Below, piece after piece: positions 50,496 to 61,884 of a stretch of DNA of 64,000 nucleotides. Numbering within the stretch: the stretch's first letter is position 1; each line of letters starts with the position of its first letter. Location of the stretch: positions 310,001 through 374,000 of the forward strand of contig NZ_JANHDI010000001.1 of NCBI RefSeq assembly GCF_024494595.1. Direction: 5' to 3'. The DNA comes from Halobellus rarus. Lineage in GTDB: Archaea; Halobacteriota; Halobacteria; Halobacteriales; Haloferacaceae. The translations under genes were made by a program, and so were the position numbers. The notes beneath the pieces are model-generated. The model did not search any database, was not told the DNA's origin, and saw only the letters and a list, made by a program, of their open reading frames with translations.

Positions 50496-52060
50496 ACCGA
50501 CAGGACCGACGCGCCGTCTCGCGAGAGTACTTTTCGGAGGAACGGCTCGCAGAGCACCACTTCCGCTCGTTCAACAACTTCCTCGAGCGGGGGATGCAGG
50601 ACGTCGTCACCGAGAAGGAACGGATCGAGACCGACATCGGCGACAAGGAGGGCGAAGAGCCCGTCTTCGTCGAACTCGGCGACGTCCGCATCGAGACTCC
50701 CCGAGTCCGCGAGGCCGACGGCTCCGAGGAACTGCTGTTCCCGCAGGAGGCCCGCCTCCGGAACATCACCTACGCCGCGCCGGTGTTCATGGAGATGTCC
50801 ATCGTCCGCGGCGGCGAGGAGGAAGAGGAGATGGTCGTCGACACGACCGAGACGAAAGTGGGCCGGATGCCCATCATGGTCGGTTCCTCGAAGTGTAACA
50901 TCGACGGCCTCTCCGAGGAGGACCTCGTCGAGATCGGCGAGGACCCCGTCGACCCCGGCGGCTACTTCATCGTCAACGGCTCCGAGCGGGTGCTGATGAC
51001 GAGCGAGGACCTCGCGCCGAACAAGATCCTCGCGGAGTACGACTCGAAGTACGGCGACGAGATCCAGGTCGCGAAGACGTTCTCCCAGCGGCGTGGCTAC
51101 CGCGCGCTCGTCCTCTGTGAGCGCAACCGCGAGGGGCTGTTAGAAGTCTCGTTCCCCTCGGTCTCCGGCAGCGTCAACTTCGTGACGCTCGTCCGCGCGC
51201 TCGGGCTCGAATCCGACGAGGAGATCGTCCACCGAGTGAGCGACGACCCCGAGATCGTGAAATTCATGCTCGAAAATCTGGAGGAGGCCGACGTCCAGAC
51301 CGAGCAGGAGGCGATCGAGACGCTCGGCGAGCGCGTCGCCGGCGGCCAGGGTAAGAACTACCAGCTGAAACGGGCGAACTACGTCATCGACCGCTACCTG
51401 CTGCCGCACCTCCACGAGGACGGCGTCGAGGACGAGGACGTCCGCATCAACAAGGCGTACTACCTCTGCCGGATGGCCGAGGCGTGCTTCGAGCTCGCCC
51501 TGAACCGCCGCGAGTCCGACGACAAGGACCACTACGCCAACAAGCGGCTGAAGGTCTCCGGCGACCTGATGAAGGACCTGTTCCGGACCGCGCTGAACAA
51601 GCTCGCGCGCGACGTGAAGTACCAGCTCGAACGGGCGAATATGCGGAACCGCGACCTCACCGTCAGCACCGTGGTCCGCTCCGACGTCCTCACCGAGCGG
51701 CTCGAACACCCGATCGCGACGGGGAACTGGGTCGGCGGCCGGTCCGGCGTCTCACAGCTCGTCGACCGGACCGACTACATGGGCGTGCTCTCGCACCTGC
51801 GGCGACTCCGCAGTCCGCTCTCGCGGAGTCAGCCACACTTCGAGGCGCGCGACCTGCACGCGACCCAGTGGGGTCGCATCTGTCCCTCCGAGACCCCCGA
51901 GGGACCGAACTGCGGACTCGTGAAGAACTTCGCGCAGGCGATGGAGCTCTCACAGAACGTCGAGGACGAACAGTCGCTCAAGCGCGAACTGGCGTCGATG
52001 GGCGTGGAAGGAATCCCCGGTATCGAGGGACCGACAGCCGGTACACCCGCGGACGACTAA
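50492..52060 (+). CDS. rpoB2: DNA-directed RNA polymerase subunit B''
   Basis: N-terminal half of the split archaeal beta-like subunit, 522 residues, as usual for haloarchaea. Conserved segments include [37 protein letters not shown], and the fork-loop part [20 protein letters not shown] ending [20 protein letters not shown]. Together with B' it forms the active-site half opposite A'. The ATG overlaps the rpoH stop. No insertion or truncation is seen. Its start precedes rpoB' by three bases, so translation is coupled. Confidence 0.97.
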   Translation: MNRQDRRAVSREYFSEERLAEHHFRSFNNFLERGMQDVVTEKERIETDIGDKEGEEPVFVELGDVRIETPRVREADGSEELLFPQEARLRNITYAAPVFMEMSIVRGGEEEEEMVVDTTETKVGRMPIMVGSSKCNIDGLSEEDLVEIGEDPVDPGGYFIVNGSERVLMTSEDLAPNKILAEYDSKYGDEIQVAKTFSQRRGYRALVLCERNREGLLEVSFPSVSGSVNFVTLVRALGLESDEEIVHRVSDDPEIVKFMLENLEEADVQTEQEAIETLGERVAGGQGKNYQLKRANYVIDRYLLPHLHEDGVEDEDVRINKAYYLCRMAEACFELALNRRESDDKDHYANKRLKVSGDLMKDLFRTALNKLARDVKYQLERANMRNRDLTVSTVVRSDVLTERLEHPIATGNWVGGRSGVSQLVDRTDYMGVLSHLRRLRSPLSRSQPHFEARDLHATQWGRICPSETPEGPNCGLVKNFAQAMELSQNVEDEQSLKRELASMGVEGIPGIEGPTAGTPADD

Positions 52061-52063
52061 ACG

Positions 52064-53893
52064 ATGGCTCAGGCACAACGAGAGGCGAAAGTCTACGTCA
52101 ACGGCAGTCTGGTCGGCACGCACCCCGACCCCGAACAGCTCGCAGAACAGATCCGAGAGGCCCGCCGCCGCGGCGACGTCAGCGAGATGGTCAACGTCTC
52201 GGTGAAAGAGCGCACCCGCGAGGTCATCGTCAACGCGGATTCGGGTCGCGCTCGCCGACCGCTCATCGTCGTCGAGGACGGCGAACCGCTCCTCGGCGAC
52301 GACGAGATCGAGGCGGTCAAGGAGGGCAGCGTCGAGTTCGAGGACCTCGTCGAACGCGGCTACGTCGAGTTCATCGACGCCGAGGAGGAAGAGGACATCT
52401 ACGTCGCCGTCGACGAGGACGAGATCGACGAGGATCACACGCACCTCGAGATCGACCCGCAGCTCATCTTCGGCATCGGCGCGGGGATGATTCCGTACCC
52501 CGAGCACAACGCGTCACCGCGCATCACGTTGGGCGCGGGGATGATGAAGCAGTCGCTGGGGCTCCCTGCGGCGAACTACCGCATCCGCCCCGACACGCGA
52601 CAGCACCTCCTGCACTACCCGCAGCTGTCGATGGTCAAGACCCAGACCACAGAACAGATCGGGTTCGACGAGCGGCCGGCGGCGCAGAACTTCGTCGTCG
52701 CCGTGATGTCGTATGAGGGGTTCAACATCGAGGACGCGCTCGTGATGAACCAGGGGTCGGTCGACCGGGCGATGGCCCGCTCGCACTTCTTCCGGACCTA
52801 CGAGGGCGAGGAACGACGCTACCCCGGCGGTCAGGAGGACCGCTTCGAGGTCCCGAGCCAGGACGTCCGCGGTGCGCGCGGGGAAGACGCGTACACGCAC
52901 CTGGACGAGGACGGCCTCGTCAATCCCGAAACTCGAGTCGACGAGAACTCCGTGCTCCTCGGGAAGACGTCGCCGCCGCGGTTCCTCGAAGAGCCCGACG
53001 ATATGGGCGGGCTCTCCCCGCAGAAACGACGCGAGACCTCGGTCACGATGCGCTCGGGCGAATCGGGCGTCGTCGACACGGTCACGCTGATGGAGGGCGA
53101 AGACGGCTCGAAACTCGCGAAGGTCTCCGTCCGCGACCAGCGGATCCCCGAACTCGGCGACAAGTTCGCGTCCCGACACGGACAGAAGGGCGTCGTCGGC
53201 CACCTCGCGCCCCAGGAGGACATGCCCTTCACCGAGGAGGGCGTCGTCCCCGACCTCGTGTTGAACCCGCACGCGCTGCCGTCGCGGATGACGGTCGGCC
53301 ACGTGCTGGAGATGCTCGGTGGAAAGGTCGGCTCGCTCGAAGGACGGCGCGTCGACGGGACCGCCTTCCAGGGCGAGTCCGAGGACGAACTCCGCGGCGC
53401 ACTCGAAGATCACGGCTTCAAATCCTCCGGGAAGGAGGTCATGTACTCCGGCGTCACCGGCGAACAGATCGAGGCCGATATCTTCGTGGGGACGATCTTC
53501 TACCACAAGCTCTACCACATGGTGAGTAACAAACTGCACGCCCGCTCGCGCGGGCCGGTGCAGGTGCTCACCCGCCAGCCCACCGAGGGGCGCGCCCGCG
53601 AGGGCGGCCTCCGACTGGGCGAGATGGAGCGCGACACCGTCATCGGCCACGGCGCGGCGATGGTGTTGCAGGAGCGGCTTCTCGACTCCTCCGACAAGGA
53701 GACGGTGTACATCTCCGCCGACACCGGGATGGTCGCCGTCGAGGACCGCGGCCAGCGCCGCATCTACGACCCCGTCACCGGCGACGAGGACGACATCCAC
53801 GAGATCGAGATCAGCTACGCGTTCAAGCTGCTCCTCGACGAGATGATCGCGCTCGGCATCCGACCACGCCTGGACCTCGAAGACGCGGTCTGA
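52064..53893 (+). CDS. rpoB1: DNA-directed RNA polymerase subunit B'
   Basis: C-terminal half of the split beta-like subunit, 609 residues. Hallmarks are the hybrid-binding [46 protein letters not shown] and the switch region [17 protein letters not shown]. The C-terminal zinc ribbon found in most Rpb2/B' proteins lacks all its cysteines here: the stretch after KETVYI reads SADTGM and then RIYDPVTG, with Ser, Thr, Asp and Thr at the four positions. The fold may therefore be held by salt-adapted packing. It is flanked by rpoB'' and rpoA'. Confidence 0.97.
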   Translation: MAQAQREAKVYVNGSLVGTHPDPEQLAEQIREARRRGDVSEMVNVSVKERTREVIVNADSGRARRPLIVVEDGEPLLGDDEIEAVKEGSVEFEDLVERGYVEFIDAEEEEDIYVAVDEDEIDEDHTHLEIDPQLIFGIGAGMIPYPEHNASPRITLGAGMMKQSLGLPAANYRIRPDTRQHLLHYPQLSMVKTQTTEQIGFDERPAAQNFVVAVMSYEGFNIEDALVMNQGSVDRAMARSHFFRTYEGEERRYPGGQEDRFEVPSQDVRGARGEDAYTHLDEDGLVNPETRVDENSVLLGKTSPPRFLEEPDDMGGLSPQKRRETSVTMRSGESGVVDTVTLMEGEDGSKLAKVSVRDQRIPELGDKFASRHGQKGVVGHLAPQEDMPFTEEGVVPDLVLNPHALPSRMTVGHVLEMLGGKVGSLEGRRVDGTAFQGESEDELRGALEDHGFKSSGKEVMYSGVTGEQIEADIFVGTIFYHKLYHMVSNKLHARSRGPVQVLTRQPTEGRAREGGLRLGEMERDTVIGHGAAMVLQERLLDSSDKETVYISADTGMVAVEDRGQRRIYDPVTGDEDDIHEIEISYAFKLLLDEMIALGIRPRLDLEDAV

Positions 53894-53916
53894 CCACTCA
53901 CACACCCACCCACACA

Positions 53917-56850
53917 ATGTCAATGCAGACACCCAAAGAGATCGGTGCCATCCAGTTCGGGCTGATGGACCCGGAGACGTACCGAGACATGTCCGCGACG
54001 AAGATCATCACCGCGGACACGTACGACGACGACGGTTACCCAATCGACATGGGGCTGATGGACCCCCGCCTCGGGGTCATCGACCCCGGCCTCGAGTGTC
54101 GGACCTGCGGCTCGCACTCGGGCTCCTGTAACGGGCACTTCGGCCACATCGAACTGGCCGCGCCCGTCATCCACGTCGGCTTCACCAAACTGATCCGACG
54201 CCTGCTCCGCTCGACCTGCCGGGACTGCGGTCGCCTCTCGCTGACGGCCGAGGAGCAAGACGAGTTCCGCGAGGGCCTCCAGCGCAACGAGGAACTCGGC
54301 GAGGACTGGACGGACGTCCTCAAGGCCGCGGTTCGGCAGGCCCGGAAGGCCAGCCGTTGCCCGCACTGCGGCGCGCCGCAGCACGACATCAAACACGAGA
54401 AGCCGACCACCTACTACGAGGTCCAGGACGTCCTCGCGGGCGACTACTCCGAGCGCATCGCCTCGGCGATGCAGCCCGACCCCGACGAGGACGAGGGCGG
54501 AATGTCGCCCAGCGAACTCGCCGAGGCGTCGGGACTCGACCTCAGTCGAGTCAACGACATTCTCTCCGGCGAGTTCCGCCCCGTCGGCGAAGATAGGAAA
54601 AAACTCGAGAAGGCCCTCGACGTCGACCTCACCGAGGAGGACATGAACAAGCTCATGCCCTCGGACATCCGCGACTGGTTCGAGGACATCCCCGACGAGG
54701 ACATCGAAACCCTGGGAATCGACCCCTCGCGGTCGCGACCCGAGTGGATGATCCTCACCGTGCTTCCGGTACCGCCGGTCACCGCGCGGCCGTCGATCAC
54801 GCTGGACAACGGCCAGCGATCGGAGGACGACCTGACGCACAAGCTCGTCGACATCATCCGCATCAACCAGCGGTTCATGGAGAACCGCGAGGCGGGCGCG
54901 CCGCAGCTGATCATCGAGGACCTCTGGGAACTGCTGCAGTACCACGTCACCACGTTCGTCGACAACGAGATCTCCGGCACGCCGCCGGCGCGACACCGCT
55001 CCGGTCGCCCGCTGAAGACGCTCTCTCAGCGTCTGAAGGGCAAAGAGGGTCGATTCCGTGGTTCCCTCTCCGGCAAGCGCGTGAACTTCTCCGCGCGGAC
55101 CGTCATCTCGCCGGACCCGACGCTCTCGCTCAACGAGGTCGGCGTCCCCGAGCGCGTCGCCCGCGAGATGACCCAGACGATGAACGTCTCCGAGCGGAAC
55201 CTCGACCGGGCCAGGCAGTACGTCCAGAACGGTCCCGAGGGCCACCCCGGCGCGAACTACGTCAAGCGCCCCGACGGGCGTCGGCTGAAGGTGACCGAGA
55301 AGAACTGCGAGGAGCTCGCAGAGAAGATCGACGCCGGTTGGGAGGTCAACCGACACCTCATCGACGGCGACATCGTGATCTTCAACCGCCAGCCGTCGCT
55401 GCACCGGATGTCGATTATGGCCCACGAGGTCGTCGTGATGCCGTACAAGACGTTCCGGCTGAACACCGTCGTCTGTCCGCCGTACAACGCCGACTTCGAC
55501 GGCGACGAGATGAACATGCACGCGCTGCAGACCGAGGAGTCGCGGGCGGAGGCCCGCGTGCTGATGCGCGTGCAGGAGCAGATGCTGAGCCCCCGCTTCG
55601 GCGAGAACATCATCGGCGCGATCCAGGACCACATCTCGGGGACCTACCTCCTCACGAACGGCAACCCCGAGTTCTCCGAGACGCAGGCGCTGGACCTGCT
55701 CCGGGCGACGAGCATCGACACCCTGCCCGACCCTGCCGGTGAAGACGACACCGGCCAGCCCTACTGGACCGGCCGACAGCTCTTCAGCGAACTCCTGCCG
55801 GACGATCTGAACCTCGACTTCACGTCGTCTGCAGGCGACAACGTCGTCATCGAGAACGGACAGCTCATCTCGGGTACCATCGACGAGGACGCCGTCGGGG
55901 CGTTCGGCGGCGAGGTCGTCGACACGCTGGCGAAGAAGCACTCGAAGACGCGAGCGCGCGTGTTCGTCAACGAGGTCGCGTCGCTGGCGATGCGCGCGAT
56001 CATGCACTTCGGGTTCTCGATCGGGATCGACGACGAGTCGATCCCCCCCGAGGCCAACGAGCAGGTCGACGAGGCGATCGACAACGCCTACGACCGCGTC
56101 CAGGAGCTCATCGAGATCTACGAGGCCGGCGAGCTCGAGTCGCTGCCGGGTCGGACGGTCGACGAGACCCTGGAGATGAAGATCATGCAGCAGCTCGGGA
56201 AGGCCCGTGACTCCGCCGGCGAGATCGCGGAGGACCACTTCCGCGACGACAACCCGGCGGTCGTGATGGCCCGATCCGGCGCGCGTGGGTCGATGCTGAA
56301 CCTCACGCAGATGGCCGGCTCCGTCGGCCAACAGGCGGTTCGCGGCGAGCGGATCAACCGCGGCTACGAGGGGCGAACCCTCAGCCACTACCAGAAGGGC
56401 GACCTCTCGGCGGACGCGCACGGTTTCGTCGAGAACAGCTACCGCGGCGGGCTCACCCCGCGGGAGTTCTTCTTCCACGCGATGGGCGGCCGCGAGGGCC
56501 TGGTCGACACCGCCGTCCGGACGTCGAAGTCCGGGTACCTGCAGCGTCGCCTGATCAACGCCCTCTCCGAACTGGAGGCGCAGTACGACGGCACCGTCCG
56601 CGACACCTCGGGGACGGTCGTTCAGTTCGAGTTCGGCGAGGACGGCACCTCGCCCGTGAAGGTCTCCTCCTCGGAGGACAACCCGATCGACGTCGAGAAC
56701 GTCGCCGACCGAATCATCGAGGCCGAGTTCGATTCGGCCGAAGAGAAAGAGCTGTTCCTCGGCCGACAGGAACAGCCGACGAACATCTCCGAGTACGCCG
56801 GTCCCGGCCTGGACAAGGCGCGGAACCTGGGGGTGGAATCAGATGACTGA
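53917..56850 (+). CDS. rpoA1: DNA-directed RNA polymerase subunit A'
   Basis: Large catalytic subunit N-terminal part, 977 residues. The catalytic Mg motif NADFDGD is at residues 524-530. The N-terminal zinc sites [17 protein letters not shown] and CRDC followed by CPHC are intact. Residues about 183-245 are an insertion relative to methanogen A', and 196-245 ([20 protein letters not shown], then [15 protein letters not shown]) read like a small helix-turn-helix. The bridge helix and trigger-loop part [20 protein letters not shown] are present. ATG at 53917 ([10 protein letters not shown]) is 23 bases after rpoB'. It overlaps rpoA'' by eight bases. Confidence 0.97.
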   Translation: MSMQTPKEIGAIQFGLMDPETYRDMSATKIITADTYDDDGYPIDMGLMDPRLGVIDPGLECRTCGSHSGSCNGHFGHIELAAPVIHVGFTKLIRRLLRSTCRDCGRLSLTAEEQDEFREGLQRNEELGEDWTDVLKAAVRQARKASRCPHCGAPQHDIKHEKPTTYYEVQDVLAGDYSERIASAMQPDPDEDEGGMSPSELAEASGLDLSRVNDILSGEFRPVGEDRKKLEKALDVDLTEEDMNKLMPSDIRDWFEDIPDEDIETLGIDPSRSRPEWMILTVLPVPPVTARPSITLDNGQRSEDDLTHKLVDIIRINQRFMENREAGAPQLIIEDLWELLQYHVTTFVDNEISGTPPARHRSGRPLKTLSQRLKGKEGRFRGSLSGKRVNFSARTVISPDPTLSLNEVGVPERVAREMTQTMNVSERNLDRARQYVQNGPEGHPGANYVKRPDGRRLKVTEKNCEELAEKIDAGWEVNRHLIDGDIVIFNRQPSLHRMSIMAHEVVVMPYKTFRLNTVVCPPYNADFDGDEMNMHALQTEESRAEARVLMRVQEQMLSPRFGENIIGAIQDHISGTYLLTNGNPEFSETQALDLLRATSIDTLPDPAGEDDTGQPYWTGRQLFSELLPDDLNLDFTSSAGDNVVIENGQLISGTIDEDAVGAFGGEVVDTLAKKHSKTRARVFVNEVASLAMRAIMHFGFSIGIDDESIPPEANEQVDEAIDNAYDRVQELIEIYEAGELESLPGRTVDETLEMKIMQQLGKARDSAGEIAEDHFRDDNPAVVMARSGARGSMLNLTQMAGSVGQQAVRGERINRGYEGRTLSHYQKGDLSADAHGFVENSYRGGLTPREFFFHAMGGREGLVDTAVRTSKSGYLQRRLINALSELEAQYDGTVRDTSGTVVQFEFGEDGTSPVKVSSSEDNPIDVENVADRIIEAEFDSAEEKELFLGRQEQPTNISEYAGPGLDKARNLGVESDD

Positions 56851-58078
56851 CGAGTACGAGTACGTCGACGACGACATCGAGGCCATCGTGCGGGACCACA
56901 ACCTGCCCGAGAGCCTCCGGCACCGGATTTACGAGACGATCGAGGACCGCGGCGGCGTCGAGCTCGAACAGGCCGAGGAGATCGCACAGGCGATCTCGTC
57001 GCGCTACGAGGACAACCGCGTCGAGGCGCACGACCCCGTCGGGACCGTCTCCGCGCAGTCGATCGGCGAACCCGGAACGCAGATGACGATGAACACGTTC
57101 CACTACGCGGGCGTCGCCGAAATCGACGTCACGCAGGGGCTGCCGCGCCTCATCGAACTTGTCGACGCGCGAAAGACGCCCGACACGCCGATGATGACGG
57201 TCCACCTCGAAGACGAGTACGCCGAGAACCGCGAGCGCGCCCACGAGGTCGTCTGGCAAATGGAGGCGACGAAGATCCTCGCGCTCGGCGACATCTCGAC
57301 GAACGTGGCGGACATGGTCGTGCAGGTCGACCTCAACGAGGAGACGCTCGAGGAGCGGTGGCCGACCGTCGACAGCATCGACACCGTCGCCCAGGAGATC
57401 GCCGAGACCATCGAGGACTCCCTCGGCGTCAGCACGCGGCGCTCGGAGACGCTCATCGAGTTCGGCCCCGACGAGCCGAGCTACCGCCGGCTGCTCCAGC
57501 TCGTCGAGGAACTGCGAGAGATCGTGTTCAAGGGACTGGAGGACATCTCCCGGGTCGTCATCCGCAAGGAGGACAACGAGCGGACCGACGGCGAGGAGTT
57601 CGTCCTCTACACCGAGGGATCGGCCTTCGGCGACGTCCTCACGATCGAGGGCGTCGACGCGACCCGGTCGACGAGTAACAACATCCACGAGGTCTACCGT
57701 AACCTCGGCGTCGAGGCCGCCCGCGAGACCATCATCAACGAGACGATGGAGACGCTGCGCGAACAGGGTCTCGACGACGTGAACATCCGGCACCTGATGC
57801 TCGTCGCGGACATCATGACGAACCGCGGCGAGATCGAATCGATCGGCCGCCACGGCATCTCGGGCTCGAAGGACTCCGTCCTCGCCCGCGCCGCCTTCGA
57901 GGTGACCGTCAACCACCTGCTCGACGCGGCGGTCCACGGCGAAGAGGACGACCTCGACGGCGTCATCGAGAACGTCATCGTCGGCAAGCCGGTCTCGATC
58001 GGGACCGGCGACGTCGACCTCCGGATGGGGTCGATCGAGGCCGACGGCGGCGTCGAACTCGATCCCGCGGACGACTGA
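56843..58078 (+). CDS. rpoA2: DNA-directed RNA polymerase subunit A''
   Basis: C-terminal part of the split A subunit, 411 residues, forming the jaw and trigger loop with A'. Conserved motifs are [40 protein letters not shown] and near the end [20 protein letters not shown]. The archaeal split site places the trigger-loop start at its N-terminal quarter. It overlaps rpoA' by eight bases and is followed three bases later by nusA, so the whole set is one transcription unit. No fused domain or insertion is apparent. Confidence 0.97.
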   Translation: MTDEYEYVDDDIEAIVRDHNLPESLRHRIYETIEDRGGVELEQAEEIAQAISSRYEDNRVEAHDPVGTVSAQSIGEPGTQMTMNTFHYAGVAEIDVTQGLPRLIELVDARKTPDTPMMTVHLEDEYAENRERAHEVVWQMEATKILALGDISTNVADMVVQVDLNEETLEERWPTVDSIDTVAQEIAETIEDSLGVSTRRSETLIEFGPDEPSYRRLLQLVEELREIVFKGLEDISRVVIRKEDNERTDGEEFVLYTEGSAFGDVLTIEGVDATRSTSNNIHEVYRNLGVEAARETIINETMETLREQGLDDVNIRHLMLVADIMTNRGEIESIGRHGISGSKDSVLARAAFEVTVNHLLDAAVHGEEDDLDGVIENVIVGKPVSIGTGDVDLRMGSIEADGGVELDPADD

Positions 58079-58081
58079 CCG

Positions 58082-58504
58082 ATGCGGGTCACGCTGTCGG
58101 ACGACGCGCGCCAGTTCATCGCCCGCTTCGAGGACGAGACGGGGGCGACCGCCCGCGACTGCTTAGTCTACGACGATCGGGTCGTCATCCTCGTCGCGGC
58201 CGGCGAGATGGGCACGGCGATCGGCCCCGGCGGCGAGCACGTCCGCGCGGTCGAGGAATCGATCGGCCGCGACGTCGAACTCGTCGAGGACGCCGACACG
58301 CCGGTCGCGTTCGTCGAGAGCGCGCTCGCGCCCGCGGCCGTCCGACACGTGACGCTCTCCGAACAGGGCGGCGAGCGCGTCGCCTACGCCGAAGTCCCCG
58401 ACGCCGACCGCGGCGTCGCTATCGGCGCGGAGGGAAAGAACATCGAGACGGCGCGGACGCTCGCAGAGCGGCACCACGAGATCGACGACATCCAGTTGAC
58501 GTAG
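58082..58504 (+). CDS. nusA: Archaeal NusA-like transcription factor (KH domains)
   Basis: KH-domain RNA-binding protein of 140 residues in the archaeal NusA family, which lacks the bacterial N-terminal polymerase-binding domain. Two KH modules are visible, the first with GEMGTAIGPGGEHVRAVEES and the second with GVAIGAEGKNIETARTLAER, both carrying the GxxG loop. It starts with ATG three bases after rpoA''. The last 23 bases including its stop codon are the first unit of a fourfold tandem array that runs into the following intergenic space. Confidence 0.93.
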   Translation: MRVTLSDDARQFIARFEDETGATARDCLVYDDRVVILVAAGEMGTAIGPGGEHVRAVEESIGRDVELVEDADTPVAFVESALAPAAVRHVTLSEQGGERVAYAEVPDADRGVAIGAEGKNIETARTLAERHHEIDDIQLT

Positions 58505-58573
58505 TCGGCGATATCCCGTTGACGTAGTCGACGACATCCAGTTGACGTAGTCGGCGATATCCCGTTGACGTAG
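58482..58573 (+). repeat. Four 23-bp tandem units spanning the nusA stop codon
   Basis: Units at 58482-58504, 58505-58527, 58528-58550 and 58551-58573 alternate between two variants: TCGACGACATCCAGTTGACG-TAG and TCGGCGATATCCCGTTGACG-TAG. Units 1 and 3 are identical and units 2 and 4 are identical, so the array is a doubled 46-bp pair. The nusA stop TAG is the end of unit 1. It is not a CRISPR: no spacers are present. It separates nusA from mscS. Confidence 0.9.
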
Positions 58574-58657
58574 CCGCGTTCGACCGCTGCCGCCGACCGG
58601 GATCCGGCTACCCGATTTCACCCCACACTTTTTGTCTCGGTCTCCGTCTGTCCGGCC

Positions 58658-59587
58658 GTGCTCTCCGAACTGTTCGGGCCGGCGCTCGCGGGGCCGACCC
58701 AGATCGTCCCGCCCGGACTGTTCGACGGGATCGTCACCGAGTCGTACGCCGACCTGGCTCGCGGGATGCTCGGATTCGCCGTCGCCGCGACGGTGGCGTA
58801 CTCGCTCGGCCGCCTCGTCGTCATCCCGATCGCCGTCCGCGTCGTCGTCGCGCGGAACCGGAACAACCCCACGATCGCGACGGCGACGCGGACGTACGCC
58901 CACGCTCTCATCGTCGCGATCGCAACGCTCGTCGGCATCGCGGGTGCGGGTCTGTGGTCGCTCCTCACGAACCTCTCGATCGTCGTCGCCGCCCTGACCC
59001 TCGTCGTCGGCGCGGCGAGCCAGCACGTCGTCGGCTCGCTCACGAGCGGGCTCTTTCTGGTCGCCGATCCCGACTTCAACGTCGGTGACTGGATCGCCTG
59101 GCCGGGCGGCGAGGGCTTCGTCGAGGAGATCGACTTCCGCGTGACGAGAGTCCGAACGCTGAACAACGAGACGATCACCGTGCCGAACACCGAACTGACG
59201 GCGAACGCGCTCACGCGACCGTACGGGCGCGATCGGTACCGCGTCGTCGAGTCCTTCGAGATCGGGTACGGCGACGACGTCGAACTGGCGCTGCGCGAGT
59301 TGGTCGAGGTCGCCCGCGGCGACGACCGCGTGCTCGAGGGACCGGACCCGACCGCGACGCTCGCCGAGTTGGGTCCGGGCTCGGTTCGGATTCGCGCGGA
59401 GTTTTGGGTCGACGACCCGATGGACGTGAACCTCGTGACGCTCAGGTCCGATTTCCGACGAAGAGTGAAATCCAGATTCGACGAGGTCGACGTGACGCTC
59501 GGGCCGCCCTCGTCCCGCGAACTCACCGGCTCGGTGTCCGTCGACGTCGAGAAGCGGGATGCGACCGACGAACCCGACGATCCGTGA
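58658..59587 (+). CDS. mscS: MscS-type mechanosensitive ion channel
   Basis: Membrane channel of the MscS family, 309 residues, that releases solutes on osmotic down-shock. Three hydrophobic segments lie at about 30-58, 80-102 and 108-130, the last being the pore helix with GAGLWSLL and VVGAASQHVVGSLTSGL. The cytoplasmic beta domain begins FNVGDWIAWPGGEGFVEEID. It starts with GTG at 58658, 28 bases after a TATA-like ACTTTTTG, so it has its own promoter and leaderless start. It sits between nusA and rpsL, where archaea do not normally have a channel gene. Confidence 0.9.
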   Translation: MLSELFGPALAGPTQIVPPGLFDGIVTESYADLARGMLGFAVAATVAYSLGRLVVIPIAVRVVVARNRNNPTIATATRTYAHALIVAIATLVGIAGAGLWSLLTNLSIVVAALTLVVGAASQHVVGSLTSGLFLVADPDFNVGDWIAWPGGEGFVEEIDFRVTRVRTLNNETITVPNTELTANALTRPYGRDRYRVVESFEIGYGDDVELALRELVEVARGDDRVLEGPDPTATLAELGPGSVRIRAEFWVDDPMDVNLVTLRSDFRRRVKSRFDEVDVTLGPPSSRELTGSVSVDVEKRDATDEPDDP

Positions 59588-59773
59588 GTTCGGGGTGTCG
59601 AAACGACCCGCTCTCAGCGCCGTTCGGGGGCTCTCCTCCGCGGAGTGACCGTAACCTGCGACCGAAGAGACGCCCTCAGATTCGTCCTTAGGGGTCGCTA
59701 ATCCGACCTGCGTCCGTTTCGTGGAATCCGAAAAGGGAGGCTTAAGTAGCTCCGCCGGGAACTCAGGGTCACT

Positions 59774-60202
59774 ATGGCGAACGGCAAATACGCCGCGCGG
59801 AAACTCAAGCAGGACCGGCAGAAGCGACGCTGGTCCGACTCGGAGTACGCGCGACGCGAACGCGGTCTCGGTGCAAAGTCCGACCCCCTCGAGGGGGCCC
59901 CGCAGGGACGCGGGATCGTCCTCGAGAAGGTCGGGATCGAAGCGAAACAGCCCAACTCGGCCATCCGAAAGTGCGTCCGAGTGCAGCTCATCAAGAACGG
60001 GAAGCAGGTCACCGCATTCTGTCCCGGTGACGGCGCGATCTCCTTCATCGACGAGCACGACGAGGTCACGATCGCCGGGATCGGCGGCGCGAAGGGTCGC
60101 GCGATGGGCGACCTCTCCGGCGTGAACTACAAGGTCGAGAAGGTCAACGGCGTCTCGATGATCGAACTGGTCCGCGGCAACGCCGAAAAGCCGGTGCGCT
60201 AA
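59774..60202 (+). CDS. rpsL: 30S ribosomal protein S12
   Basis: Ribosomal protein of the decoding centre, 142 residues as in other haloarchaea. Conserved stretches are [40 protein letters not shown] and [20 protein letters not shown]; the KQPNSAIRK stretch contains the lysine region known for streptomycin resistance in other organisms. A TATA-like GCTTAAGTAG about 27 bases upstream of the ATG gives it its own promoter. It is followed one base later by rpsG. Confidence 0.97.
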   Translation: MANGKYAARKLKQDRQKRRWSDSEYARRERGLGAKSDPLEGAPQGRGIVLEKVGIEAKQPNSAIRKCVRVQLIKNGKQVTAFCPGDGAISFIDEHDEVTIAGIGGAKGRAMGDLSGVNYKVEKVNGVSMIELVRGNAEKPVR

Positions 60203-60203
60203 G

Positions 60204-60818
60204 ATGTCCGAAAGCGAAGCCCCCGAGCCGGACTCCCCGGCCGACAGCGAGGAAGCGGAGACGAACGCGCAGCTATTCGGCGTCTGGGACGTCACCGAGA
60301 TCGAGTACTCGGACCCCTCGACGGAGCGTTACATCAACGTCACGCCCATCGCGCACACGATGGGTCGTCACGCCGGAAAGCAGTTCCAGAAGTCCGAGAT
60401 CAGCGTCGTCGAGCGCCTCGTCAACCGCCTGATGCAGACCGAGGAGAACACGGGCCACAAGCAGAAGACGATGAACATCGTCAAGGACGCCTTCGAGACC
60501 GTCCACGAGCGCACCGAGGAGAACCCGGTGCAGGTGCTCGTCCGCGCGGTCGAGAACGCCGCCCCCCGAGAGGAGACCGTCCGCCTGAAGTACGGCGGCA
60601 TCTCGGTCCCGCAGGCCGTCGACGTCGCGCCCCAGCGCCGCGTCGACCAGGCGCTGAAGTTCATCGCCGAGGGCACCCAGCGCGGTTCCTACAAGAGCCC
60701 CCAGAGCGCCGACGAGGCGCTCGCGCAGGTCCTCATCGGCGCGGCCGACTACGACGTCCAGTCGTACGCCATCGGCCAGAAAGAGGAGTCCGAGCGCGTC
60801 GCCGAAGCGGCACGGTAG
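60204..60818 (+). CDS. rpsG: 30S ribosomal protein S7
   Basis: Primary 16S rRNA-binding protein of the small-subunit head, 204 residues. The first 30 residues are a haloarchaeal Glu/Ser/Asp-rich extension; the fold begins at [20 protein letters not shown] and contains [40 protein letters not shown] and the C-terminal [20 protein letters not shown]. It starts one base after the rpsL stop, a tight operon. The gap to the DUF5781 gene on the other strand (60819-60924) has a T-rich run (TTTCTTTTCCGG) that could terminate rpsG transcription. Confidence 0.97.
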   Translation: MSESEAPEPDSPADSEEAETNAQLFGVWDVTEIEYSDPSTERYINVTPIAHTMGRHAGKQFQKSEISVVERLVNRLMQTEENTGHKQKTMNIVKDAFETVHERTEENPVQVLVRAVENAAPREETVRLKYGGISVPQAVDVAPQRRVDQALKFIAEGTQRGSYKSPQSADEALAQVLIGAADYDVQSYAIGQKEESERVAEAAR

Positions 60819-60924
60819 ACCGTTCGCACCCGACGTTCGGTTTCTTTTCCGGTCTTCTTCCCGTTTTTCGCACACCGCTTCTCAGCCCGCAGCGACGCCG
60901 TCCTCGGTTTTTTACGCGCCCCGC

Positions 60925-61689
60925 TCAGTCGGCGGCGACGTCCCCGGTGGCGTCGCCGACGACGTACGCCCGCGTGGCGTCGACCAGCGCTTTCCGGTAG
61001 TCGCTCGCGGAGGGATCCTCGCCGAGCGAGCGGAACCGCCGCTTGAACGCGTCGAGGTCGACGCCCGGTGCGTCGTCGGCGGCGGCGTGTGCCAGGTCGT
61101 AGATGCGGTGGTCGCGATCGACGACATCGTGTCGCTCGACGAGGCCGAGCGCGAACGCGGCGTTGACGGCCGTGATCTCGGGGTCCGATCCGGCCGTGAC
61201 GCGGCGGGAGTCGGGCCACGGCGAGGGGTCCGGGCGCGTCGCGACCGCACGCGCGAGTTCGGATTCGAGAAAGGAGACCAGTTTCGCCGGCGGCATCACC
61301 GAGAGCGTGATGTCGTCGGCGTAGATGTCCTTCATGTGGTTCGCGATCTGATAGCAGTGGGCGACTTTCCGGCGTTCGACCGACTCCCCCGACAGCGCCA
61401 GAAAGAGCGCCTCCTCGGTCTTCATGTGGTGAGAGGCGTGCCCCTCCTCGTTGCGGGCCATGTGCGCGAGCTCGTGGACCACCAGTTCGCGGGCCATCGC
61501 GCTCGTCGCCGCCTGCCGCGAGATGTTCAGCACGTGATGATCGTCGTAGTGCGCCGCCCAGGTCCGCTCGTCGGGGTCCGTCCGGACGTCGACGTACACC
61601 GGCAGTTCGAGGTCGTACTCGGTCTCGAACAGGTCGCCCGCGCCGAGAAACGGGTCGGCCGGGACGTCGCCGCGTACTCGAAGGTCCAT
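60925..61689 (-). CDS. DUF5781 protein with a metallopeptidase-like HExxH motif
   Basis: Conserved haloarchaeal protein of 254 residues of the DUF5781 family (by recall). The [20 protein letters not shown] segment contains HELAH, a zinc-metallopeptidase motif, and [18 protein letters not shown] follows it with Glu residues that could be the third ligand. Activity is unproven. The start at [14 protein letters not shown] (61689) is preferred over 61788 since the upstream part is basic and unlike the family. It lies on the opposite strand between rpsG and fusA, convergent with rpsG and divergent from fusA, an insertion into the universal str-type cluster. Confidence 0.75.
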   Translation of the reverse strand: MDLRVRGDVPADPFLGAGDLFETEYDLELPVYVDVRTDPDERTWAAHYDDHHVLNISRQAATSAMARELVVHELAHMARNEEGHASHHMKTEEALFLALSGESVERRKVAHCYQIANHMKDIYADDITLSVMPPAKLVSFLESELARAVATRPDPSPWPDSRRVTAGSDPEITAVNAAFALGLVERHDVVDRDHRIYDLAHAAADDAPGVDLDAFKRRFRSLGEDPSASDYRKALVDATRAYVVGDATGDVAAD

Positions 61690-61884
61690 GTGTATCTCTC
61701 TCAGGGGGTGATCGAACAAGACTCTTGCCCCGACGTCGTGACCGCGTCGGTCGGCGCTCGGATCGGCCGAACGCCGAACGTGTGTCAAAACGAGTCATAC
61801 CTCCGCAGCGACGGTCGTATCCGTCGATTTGGCGGCCGACAAAACACTACCCTTTTGACCCTCCTGCCGGTACTGGGTCGTATA

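Noticed and set aside
58482-58573. CRISPR-like array
   Set aside because: Units follow directly without spacers and no cas genes exist in the window; it is a simple tandem array.
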